From: Acidobacteriota bacterium
GTDB lineage: Bacteria > Acidobacteriota > Terriglobia > 20CM-2-55-15
Assembly: GCA_003223895.1 (NCBI GenBank)
Contig: QHXD01000322.1
Span: forward strand, 1 to 5,021
Length of the DNA stretch: 5,021 bases
Direction of reading: 5' to 3'
Shown here: positions 1 to 5,021 of the stretch, one piece after another
Position numbering within the stretch: position 1 is the first letter of the stretch
Layout: each line of letters opens with the position of its first letter
Made by a program: the position numbers and the translations under genes
The notes under the pieces: generated by a model
The model's database searches: none
What the model was told of the DNA's origin: nothing
The model's input: the letters and a program-made list of their open reading frames with translations, nothing else

Positions 1-198
1 TATCACGGTGGAATAGAAAATCAAAACGCAGTTCGCCACTGTGTTGTTTGAAATCTGTGCGGACCACTACTTAGCGCAGCAATCTTCACGGATGCTTCAG
101 TTGGCGTCTTGTCGGCGAAGTGATTTCCAAAGGCCGAAGGGGAGCCCAGGTCGGATTACTCGCCGTCGCGCAGGGTTTAGAAATCCCGCTTAGCGATT
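1..198. other. Gene-free left edge
   Basis: Stop codons interrupt most frames within short distances, and no frame has a start with a ribosome-binding site leading into a protein-like reading. A short odd-length palindrome (CGCTTAGCG, about 187-195) sits next to the inverted repeat that follows. I see no tRNA-like or promoter-like structure. The stretch probably separates the two-component pair from a gene beyond the left edge. Confidence 0.5.
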
Positions 199-263
199 AC
201 CCGTGGCAGAGGTCTGGACGGGCGCAACCCGAGGGGTGTGCCGCCCGCACTTCTGCCACGGGT
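199..263. repeat. Nested inverted repeat after the response regulator; possible terminator or REP-like element
   Basis: A perfect 12-base inverted repeat (ACCCGTGGCAGA at 199-210, its reverse complement at 252-263) encloses a second perfect 6-base stem (CGGGCG at 219-224 with CGCCCG at 242-247). Inside that is a third small stem, ACCC/GGGT, at about 227-230 and 234-237. The element begins 11 bases beyond the response-regulator stop codon in the direction of minus-strand transcription, where a terminator would be expected. There is no U-tract on the minus-strand transcript side, so it is not a textbook intrinsic terminator. It could instead be a dispersed palindromic repeat or a structured RNA 3' end. 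The structure is seen directly; the role is inference. Confidence 0.6.
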
Positions 264-273
264 TGTTAGGCCG

Positions 274-663
274 TCATGCCACATCTCTCTTCGAATGAGC
301 TGGCGCGAATCGTGTCACCGCATTCAACAGGTCGTCCAATTCGACGGGCTTCGTAAGGCAACATACCGCCTTGAGCTCGGCGGCCTTCTTTTGCGCCGCG
401 TCGTGGCCCGACAGGATGATTACGACTGCCTCAGGAAACCGGCGGCGCAGTTTCTTCAGGAAATGTTCACCGTCCATTCGAGGCATCATCAAATCGAGGA
501 GGATTAGTGCCGGCAGCTCGCCCGCCTGGATCTGTTCCCAGGCATCCAGTCCATCGACGGCTACCTTCACGCGGTAGCCGTCCGCTTCGAGAACAACTCT
601 CAGCAGTTCGCGAATGTCCTCATCGTCGTCCACGACCAGGACCAGTTCTTTGTTTTGCCTCAT
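274..663 (-). CDS. Single-domain response regulator (CheY-like receiver)
   Basis: This 129-residue protein is one receiver domain with no output domain. The visible landmarks are the acidic pair D12/D13 in VVDDDED, the phospho-acceptor D57 in LLDLMMPRMDG, S85 in ILSGHD (the switch Thr/Ser position) and K105 in LTKPVE, so the whole phosphorylation site is intact. Residues after about 120 are a short tail. The ATG overlaps the kinase stop as ATGA, and GAGAGGA lies 5-6 bases upstream inside the kinase gene, supporting translational coupling. The neighbouring kinase is the obvious phosphodonor. Because no DNA-binding or enzymatic domain is present, the output must be through protein contact or onward phosphotransfer. 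The family is certain; the partner is inferred from gene order and the target is unknown. Confidence 0.93.
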   Translation of the reverse strand: MRQNKELVLVVDDDEDIRELLRVVLEADGYRVKVAVDGLDAWEQIQAGELPALILLDLMMPRMDGEHFLKKLRRRFPEAVVIILSGHDAAQKKAAELKAVCCLTKPVELDDLLNAVTRFAPAHSKRDVA

Positions 664-2891
664 GAGTTCCTCTCGGCCTGCAATTCGACGGTGAATGTCG
701 AGCCCGCGTTTGGCTTGCTCTCTACCCGCACGGTTCCACCCAGGCCCTCGACGATGGTACGGACGATAAACAGGCCGAGGCCCAGCCCTCCATAGTTCCG
801 GACGGAAACCGCGCGTTCAAAGGGATCGAAAATGCGATTCAGCATCCCAGGAGGAATTCCGATGCCGTGATCCTGAACTTCCAGCGTCGCAAGCCCCTCA
901 TGCTCCCTGACGGCGACGGCGAATGGTTTTCCGGCGCCGAACTTAATGGCGTTGGACAAGAGGTTGGTTGCTACCTGCTCGAGCCTGAACCTATCCCACT
1001 GCCCCACCGGACGCCCTTCCGTCGAGATCGAAAACGCGGAGCCGCTCCGGGCCAGATCAGGGGAAAGGGCGCCTGCCGCTTCACGCACGACATCGCCGAG
1101 ATCGACTTCTTCAAAGTTGAAGTGCATCTGGCCGCTCTGCATCCTGCCCAGATCCAGCAGTTCGTCCACAAATCGGGCCAGCCGGCGGTCTTCGCGTTCA
1201 ATGATTTCCAGAATGCGGGGCGCCGCGGCAGCGGACACTTTGCCTTTTTGCAAGCCCTGGACGGCCATGTGGACGGATGTGATCGGGCCGCGGATCTCAT
1301 GCGCTGCGATGGCCAGAAATTCGTCCCGCGACTGGAGTGCTTCCTGGACTCCCCGGTACAGTCGTGCGTTTTCGACGGCCAGCGCAGCCCGGCGGGCGAG
1401 AGTTTCCGCGAATTCCAGGTCCTGTTCGTTATAACGGCGCATGCGCGATCCAATGAACGTCATTGCTCCGGCAACGGCGCCCTTCACAACGAGCGGCACA
1501 GCCATACAGGAGCGGGCGCCCATCGTATAGATAGTCGAATGCCCGGCCATCACGGAGCTGTGAAGCTCCGGGCTGAATGCCTCCATTCCCTCCCGCGAGA
1601 CGACCAGAAGGCGTCGGGGCTGCCCATTTCCGAGCAGATCGATGGCGCATCCATCACCCATGAATGGGACCGCGAGATGTGCAACGCTGTCCAGGGCCGG
1701 TTCGACGTCCAGCGAGCTGAGCAATCGTGTGGCATCCGCCAGAAACAGCGCCCGCCGGAGAAGCTTTTCGCGCTCGGTCACGTCGCGGAAACTCCAGACT
1801 CGCCCGTCGATCAGCATGCCGATACGCTGCGGTCTGGAATAACGCTCAAATACGCGGCCGTCGTTGAAATGCAGCACGTCAACGCTTTCCCGTTCCGGAT
1901 GATCGTATAAGTCGCGCGTGCTGGACATGAACTGGTCGGGATTCTCGAGTTGATCGCAGACGTATGCCAGCAGCTTCTCATCGTCGTTCTCCGCGGCAAG
2001 ATCGGGCGGAATTCGCCATAACGAAAGAAACCGCTGGTTCCTGGTGGTCACTCTGCCCTCGCGATTCACGACAAGCAGGCCGTCTGCCGTGGCTTCGATC
2101 GTGGCTTCCAGCAGGGAACGGGCGCGTTGCAGATTGTCCATGGTTTCCCGGAGTTTGGTCACATCCCAGCAACAACCCGCCACGCGGACTGCCTGGCCGT
2201 CTTTGTCGGCGATTACGTCGCCGCGAGTGTGCAGCACGCCCACACTGCCGTCGGCTCGAATGATCCGGTGGTCATAAACAAACGGCAAGCCGTTGCGCAA
2301 CGCATCGAAGACCGAGCTTTTTGTTCGTTCGAGATCGTCCGGGTGCACGCGCTCGAGAAACGCCTCATATGTCCCGCCGAACTGGCCGGGCTCGAGCCCA
2401 TAAATGCGGTGGAGTTCATCCGACCAGACCACGGAGTTCTTCGCGATGTCCCATTCGAAACTGCCGATGTGCGCTACGCGCTGAGCCTGCGCCAGCAGCG
2501 CCTCGCTCCGGGCCAAACGTTCCTGGGTGGCGCGCTGGTCCGTAATGTCGAACGCAGAAGCGATGCACCCGGCCGCGTCTCCGTTGTCTGTGGTCAGCTG
2601 CTCGACAAAAACCTTATACCAGCGTCCGTTGAACTCGTATTCGAAGGATTGCGGTTCTCCTGCGATTGCAGCGCGGTGACACGCAATGACCGGATTGGTC
2701 GGTTCGCGCGTGCCCAGGACGTCAAAGACCGACATGCCGGGTTTGGCGTGAACGCTCACGTTCCGCGCCAGCCTTCCAGCTACATATGTCAGGCGCAGGT
2801 CGCGATCGGTCGTCCATACCGCTCCGGGCAATTGCCGAAACAGCATCCGAACATGACGATCGCCCTCGAACCGCCGGGATTGTTGGGTCAT
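660..2891 (-). CDS. Cytoplasmic PAS-PAS-PAS-GAF sensor histidine kinase
   Basis: From the ATG at 2891 the protein has 743 residues. In order: PAS about 10-120 (LPGAVWTTDRDLRLTYV); a short linker rich in E, R and Q; PAS with PAC motif about 130-247 (GSFEWDI, VHPDD, CWDVTKLRE); PAS about 255-375; GAF about 382-512; HisKA with the phospho-accepting H531 in AIAAHEIRGPIT; and HATPase_c about 633-737. The ATPase part shows the N box NLLSNAIKFG (643-652), G1 DHGIGIP, F box FDPFERA and G2 GGLGLGLFIV, so it looks catalytically complete. No transmembrane segment or signal peptide is visible, so it should sense an intracellular cue such as redox state, a gas or a small ligand; no heme or flavin ligand can be assigned by eye. 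An in-frame GTG at 3101 would add 70 residues, but those look non-coding, while the ATG at 2891 has GGAG eight bases upstream. It is first in an operon with the response regulator. Confidence 0.92.
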   Translation of the reverse strand: MTQQSRRFEGDRHVRMLFRQLPGAVWTTDRDLRLTYVAGRLARNVSVHAKPGMSVFDVLGTREPTNPVIACHRAAIAGEPQSFEYEFNGRWYKVFVEQLTTDNGDAAGCIASAFDITDQRATQERLARSEALLAQAQRVAHIGSFEWDIAKNSVVWSDELHRIYGLEPGQFGGTYEAFLERVHPDDLERTKSSVFDALRNGLPFVYDHRIIRADGSVGVLHTRGDVIADKDGQAVRVAGCCWDVTKLRETMDNLQRARSLLEATIEATADGLLVVNREGRVTTRNQRFLSLWRIPPDLAAENDDEKLLAYVCDQLENPDQFMSSTRDLYDHPERESVDVLHFNDGRVFERYSRPQRIGMLIDGRVWSFRDVTEREKLLRRALFLADATRLLSSLDVEPALDSVAHLAVPFMGDGCAIDLLGNGQPRRLLVVSREGMEAFSPELHSSVMAGHSTIYTMGARSCMAVPLVVKGAVAGAMTFIGSRMRRYNEQDLEFAETLARRAALAVENARLYRGVQEALQSRDEFLAIAAHEIRGPITSVHMAVQGLQKGKVSAAAAPRILEIIEREDRRLARFVDELLDLGRMQSGQMHFNFEEVDLGDVVREAAGALSPDLARSGSAFSISTEGRPVGQWDRFRLEQVATNLLSNAIKFGAGKPFAVAVREHEGLATLEVQDHGIGIPPGMLNRIFDPFERAVSVRNYGGLGLGLFIVRTIVEGLGGTVRVESKPNAGSTFTVELQAERNS

Positions 2892-2899
2892 CAGAAGAT

Positions 2900-2903
2900 C
2901 TCC
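2900..2903 (-). promoter_or_regulatory. Shine-Dalgarno site that decides the kinase start
   Basis: On the minus strand GGAG lies 8 bases before the ATG at 2891. The alternative in-frame GTG at 3101 has only weak purine sequence upstream, and the 70 residues it would add are rich in basic and polar residues without a recognisable domain. This site is the main reason for choosing the shorter protein, whose first PAS domain begins about 10 residues in. Confidence 0.65.
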
Positions 2904-3332
2904 ATGTCCGTGGAAAGTCTTCAGCCCCTGATTAGCCCAGTGCAATCGGTTTTCCAAGGCGGGCCTGCCAATCGAATGAAGCCGGGCGCGTTTGTGTGTC
3001 TGTTCTTTCCGCGTCACTTTTCCCCGCACGCTCCGCTCATCCCTACCAGTCAGCGGCCGACTGATTTGAGATAGCTCCAAACTCTGACACTCCACCTTCA
3101 CTAAGTCGTACTTCGAAAGGTCCGAAACGCTGAAATGCGAATGAGAGTTCTTTGATCGAGCCCCACGCGTAGCGTCCGCCGCGCAGCGGCTTCGTTCTAG
3201 TCGAGAAGGGTTTATTATCCGTTCGTCGTCGAAAAGACCTGCGCAACAGGCTTCGCAACATCACTGTTCATGACACGCGGTGCCAGTAAACCCATAACAA
3301 GTCCCGCGAATTGTGTTGCTGGGGTTCTTTTT

Positions 3333-3361
3333 TTGACTGATCATGACAAAGTATGTTTATC
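3333..3361 (+). promoter_or_regulatory. Possible sigma70-type promoter for the cytochrome/molybdoenzyme pair
   Basis: TTGACT (3333-3338) matches five of six bases of the -35 consensus. After a 17-base spacer comes TTTATC (3356-3361), which matches only half of the -10 consensus. Transcription would begin near 3368, giving a very short leader that starts with the palindrome around the start codon. The -35 and spacing are seen; promoter function is inference, and the poor -10 suggests either a weak or activated promoter or a chance match. Confidence 0.3.
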
Positions 3362-3368
3362 CTGCGTG

Positions 3369-3386
3369 GGTAAATCATGATTTACC
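3369..3386. promoter_or_regulatory. Perfect 18-base palindrome over the cytochrome start codon
   Basis: GGTAAATCATGATTTACC equals its own reverse complement, and the start ATG (3377-3379) lies at its centre. It could be an operator for a dimeric repressor placed just after the possible promoter. As RNA it could fold into a 7-base-pair stem with CAUG as the loop, presenting the start codon in a tetraloop and burying part of the weak upstream GUGGG ribosome site. The palindrome is certain; either regulatory role is inference. Confidence 0.45.
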
Positions 3387-4090
3387 AACCTGGCGTCGAA
3401 GTAGCAGTCGAAAAAGCGTCCGCGCCGCGTCATATCGCGATTGTTCGTATCACCCACTGGATCGTCGTGTTGAGCGTCGTTGGCCTTTTTGCCAGCGGCA
3501 TACGCATTCTCGAATCTCACCCGCGGCTGTACTGGGGCGAAACCGGCAGTGTCGGGACTGAGTCCCTCATTGATCTTCCCATTCCGTTCATCATCGGCCC
3601 CTCGGTTTGGAACCGGCCTACTCATTTCTTCTTTGCCTGGATTCTGGTTTTGGCCGGCCTGACCTATGTTGCCGGCGGTTTTGTCACGCACCACTTTCGC
3701 CATGACCTGCTGCCGGCGAAAACCGATCTCCGTTGGAATCGCATCGCGGGCGCAGTATCGGAGCATTTGCGTTGGAAGCGGCGGAGCGCGAATGCCGCGT
3801 CGACTTACAATGTGGTGCAACGGCTGACCTATCTGGCCGTCGTGTTCGCGGTTTTTCCGGCCATCCTCTGGACCGGTCTGGCGATGTCGTTCGGAGTGAC
3901 GTCGGTGTTTCCCATATTAGCGACCGCAGTGGGCGGCCATCAGTCCGCCCGGACCCTTCACTTCGTCTTCGTCACTTTGCTGCTGCTTTTTCTGCTGGTA
4001 CACGTCCTCATGATCTGGCTTGCCGGATTCTGGAGCAATGTGCGGGCGATGATAACGGGATACGTACCACAGGGAGGGAAGGCTCGATGA
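3377..4090 (+). CDS. Di-heme b-type cytochrome, cytochrome b561 / Ni-hydrogenase cytochrome b class
   Basis: This 237-residue integral membrane protein has four hydrophobic segments, at about 25-45, 83-104, 147-172 and 192-217. Likely heme ligands are H27 (RITHW, helix 1), H83 (PTHFFFAW, helix 2), and H195 and H209 (helix 4, 14 residues apart). The 14-residue spacing and helix positions follow the HydC/PhsC-type pattern for two transmembrane b hemes. Such proteins pass electrons between the quinone pool and a partner oxidoreductase. The partner is almost certainly the molybdoenzyme whose ATG overlaps this stop codon (ATGA, 4087-4090). An in-frame stop (TAA, 3371) lies just upstream of the ATG and no other early start is available, so the start is well bounded although its ribosome-binding site (GTGGG) is weak. 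The specific subfamily is uncertain. Confidence 0.87.
   Translation: MIYQPGVEVAVEKASAPRHIAIVRITHWIVVLSVVGLFASGIRILESHPRLYWGETGSVGTESLIDLPIPFIIGPSVWNRPTHFFFAWILVLAGLTYVAGGFVTHHFRHDLLPAKTDLRWNRIAGAVSEHLRWKRRSANAASTYNVVQRLTYLAVVFAVFPAILWTGLAMSFGVTSVFPILATAVGGHQSARTLHFVFVTLLLLFLLVHVLMIWLAGFWSNVRAMITGYVPQGGKAR
4071..4078 (+). promoter_or_regulatory. Shine-Dalgarno site for the molybdoenzyme
   Basis: AGGGAGGG, containing GGAGG at 4073-4077, lies nine bases before the ATG at 4087 and within the end of the cytochrome gene. It fixes the start at the residue that gives a correctly placed twin-arginine signal, and argues against a longer protein reading through the cytochrome gene in the +1 frame from 3733. 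Confidence 0.75.
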
Positions 4091-4854
4091 GCAGAAATCT
4101 CACACGGCGTACATTCATCACCGCAGGATTGACAACGGCGGCCAGCGCATCGGGACTTGGCGCTGCGGTCTACTTCGCGGACCGTTACGGTTTGATTCCA
4201 CCGGATCACGCCGGCATTTTAGGGATCGGGGAAACGCTTACCTACGCCACTCAACGTCTGCTGACGTCCGGGCACTCGTTGGCTCGCGAATTCAAACGCA
4301 GCGACATTTCGAAGATCGCGCCGGTGAACGGCCCGCATCCTATCGATGAAAAATATCGGGCCTTTCTCGCGGACGGTTTCAAGGACTGGCGCCTATCAAT
4401 CGAGGGACTAGTGGCCCGTCCTGTATCTTTTTCGCTCGAAGAGCTGAAACGCCTACCGGCTGAAAGTCACATACTGCTGCACGCCTGCGAGGAGGGTTGG
4501 TCCTACATTGCCGAATGGACCGGTGTGCGGTTGGCGACTGTTTTGGGCCTCGTCGAGACTCGCCCGGAGTCGCGATACGTCGTGTTCGAGCCATTCGCGA
4601 ACCCGAATCAAAGCGGGCGCGTTGTCCGCGTATTGTGGGACAGCATCGACATGGCTGACGCCTTTCACCCGCAGACGCTGCTCGCGTATGGCATGAATGG
4701 TGAGGACCTGCCCCTCGACCATGGCGCCCCCGTCCGCCTCCGCCTCGGGCGCCACCTCGGCTACAAAAACACTAAATATCTTTCTCGAATCGTCCTCACC
4801 GACCGCAGAGACTATTACCGCAAAGGCCGTGGGACTTGGTACGGAGGTATTTGA
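4087..4854 (+). CDS. Tat-exported molybdopterin-dependent oxidoreductase, sulfite oxidase fold (MsrP/YedY-like)
   Basis: The protein has 255 residues. Its N-terminus carries a twin-arginine signal (TRRTFITAG, R7-R8) followed by a small-residue hydrophobic stretch to about 30, indicating folded, cofactor-loaded export; with no clear cleavage site it may stay anchored. Residues about 95-240 match the oxidoreductase molybdopterin-binding domain: DWRLSIEGLV, then HACEEGWSYIAEWTGV with C134 as the probable molybdenum ligand, and the C-terminal DHGAPVRLRL...LGYKNTKYL signature. It lacks the extra dimerisation domain of true sulfite oxidases and is shorter than E. coli MsrP (about 334 residues). The overlapping cytochrome gene suggests a membrane electron-transfer pair similar in plan to MsrPQ, but the partner here is a b561-type cytochrome rather than MsrQ. 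The substrate (sulfoxide, sulfite or other) cannot be told from sequence. Fold and export are confident; physiological role is inferred. Confidence 0.9.
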   Translation: MSRNLTRRTFITAGLTTAASASGLGAAVYFADRYGLIPPDHAGILGIGETLTYATQRLLTSGHSLAREFKRSDISKIAPVNGPHPIDEKYRAFLADGFKDWRLSIEGLVARPVSFSLEELKRLPAESHILLHACEEGWSYIAEWTGVRLATVLGLVETRPESRYVVFEPFANPNQSGRVVRVLWDSIDMADAFHPQTLLAYGMNGEDLPLDHGAPVRLRLGRHLGYKNTKYLSRIVLTDRRDYYRKGRGTWYGGI

Positions 4855-4874
4855 AGCGAACCGGGTATGCCACA

Positions 4875-4895
4875 GCGGTGTCAGCACTCCACCGC
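4875..4895 (+). terminator. Weak hairpin after the molybdoenzyme gene
   Basis: GCGGTG (4875-4880) pairs perfectly with CACCGC (4890-4895) across a nine-base loop, 20 bases beyond the stop codon. No T-run follows, so it is at best a weak or factor-dependent terminator and may be chance. The rest of 4855-5010 holds no convincing gene. Confidence 0.2.
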
Positions 4896-5010
4896 AATTC
4901 AGCCTTGACGTTGATGTGCAGCCAGACGCGACCGAGACAGTGGTCGCCAAGTTTACAGATCGCAGATATCAATTCTGAAGCCCATTCTCGGAACTGAGTT
5001 GAGGACACGA

Positions 5011-5021
5011 ATGATATATGT
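5011..5021 (+). CDS. Possible start of a further gene, cut by the window edge
   Basis: GAGGA (5001-5005) is followed five bases later by ATG (5011-5013), a well-spaced initiation signal on the same strand as the molybdoenzyme. Only three full codons are visible, reading Met-Ile-Tyr, so nothing can be said about the product. If real, it would be about 156 bases downstream of the previous stop. Confidence 0.25.

Larger units (their letters stand above)
2892..3376. other. Divergent intergenic region between the two gene pairs
   Basis: About 485 bases separate the divergent kinase and cytochrome starts, enough for two promoters and operators. It contains a possible plus-strand promoter near 3333-3361, an imperfect dyad TGACAC-GCG-GTGCCA at 3271-3285, a small perfect hairpin GCCGC-GCA-GCGGC at 3178-3190, and two copies of TCATGACA (3268-3275 and 3341-3348). 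No convincing minus-strand promoter for the kinase was found. The short open frames here (for example 3043-3264 minus) have low-complexity basic starts, no good ribosome-binding site and no recognisable domain, so I do not call a gene. Confidence 0.6.

Noticed and set aside
238..507. 89-codon plus-strand open frame
   Set aside because: It starts within the nested inverted repeat and runs antisense to the intact receiver gene.
867..1910. 347-codon open frame antisense to the histidine kinase
   Set aside because: The opposite strand carries a full GAF-HisKA-HATPase protein with all motifs. The antisense translation has no recognisable domain and is rich in Arg, His and Pro, as expected of a GC-rich shadow frame.
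2127..3074. 315-codon open frame antisense to the PAS region of the kinase
   Set aside because: It lies across clear PAS domains, lacks a domain of its own, and has no good ribosome-binding site.
3178..3190. Small perfect hairpin GCCGC-GCA-GCGGC as a terminator
   Set aside because: Five-base stem with no T-run on either side and no gene ending nearby.
3043..3264. 73-codon minus-strand open frame in the divergent region
   Set aside because: Basic low-information N-terminus, no ribosome site, no domain; it more likely reflects chance in a non-coding stretch.
3341..3820. 159-codon minus-strand open frame opposite the cytochrome
   Set aside because: It is opposite well-defined transmembrane helices with heme histidines, and has no recognisable domain of its own.
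3733..4086. Upstream extension of the molybdoenzyme frame to an ATG at 3733
   Set aside because: It would overlap most of the cytochrome gene in another frame and bury the twin-arginine signal inside the protein; the start at 4087 has a strong GGAGG site and a stop/start overlap.
4697..4978. 93-codon plus-strand and similar minus-strand open frames over the end of the molybdoenzyme
   Set aside because: Most of their length overlaps the conserved C-terminal Moco-domain motif in another frame, and the tail beyond 4854 shows no recognisable protein.
1..5021. CRISPR array, tRNA, insertion sequence, prophage or toxin-antitoxin system
   Set aside because: No regularly spaced direct repeats, tRNA-like cloverleaf, transposase, integrase or paired small genes were seen on either strand.

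Overview
The window reads as ordinary bacterial chromosome: moderately GC-rich, tightly packed, with strong Shine-Dalgarno sites and two gene pairs joined by ATGA stop/start overlaps. The gene content would suit an environmental, probably soil, bacterium of the Acidobacteriota or Proteobacteria type. No gene here settles the phylum, so that is only an impression. I see no tRNA, rRNA, CRISPR array, insertion sequence or phage gene.

Layout. Positions 1-198 hold no supportable gene. Positions 199-263 form a compact nested inverted repeat just beyond the end of the first gene pair; it may be a terminator or a dispersed palindromic repeat. On the minus strand lies a two-component pair. A soluble hybrid-less histidine kinase (2891 down to 660; three PAS domains, GAF, HisKA, HATPase) is followed, with a 4-base overlap, by a single-domain CheY-like response regulator (663 down to 274). 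An intergenic region of about 485 bases (2892-3376) separates this pair from a divergent plus-strand pair. That pair is a four-helix di-heme b-type cytochrome of the cytochrome b561/Ni-hydrogenase cytochrome b class (3377-4090) and, again with a 4-base overlap, a twin-arginine-exported sulfite-oxidase-fold molybdopterin oxidoreductase (4087-4854). The last 167 bases hold no complete gene, but a Shine-Dalgarno-like site and an ATG at 5011 may begin another.

How the genes may work together. The cytochrome and the molybdoenzyme look like one membrane-anchored redox module. The Moco protein would react with a substrate on the periplasmic side and exchange electrons with the quinone pool through the b-type hemes, comparable in plan to MsrPQ. 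The substrate cannot be read from the sequence. The divergent PAS/GAF kinase and receiver protein could sense redox or a small ligand, but the receiver has no DNA-binding domain, so it cannot itself be the transcription factor for the divergent pair.

The most unusual signals are non-coding. One is a perfect 18-base palindrome centred on the cytochrome start codon; in RNA it would place the AUG in a tetraloop. The other is the nested inverted repeat at 199-263. I did not find a convincing new multi-gene system.
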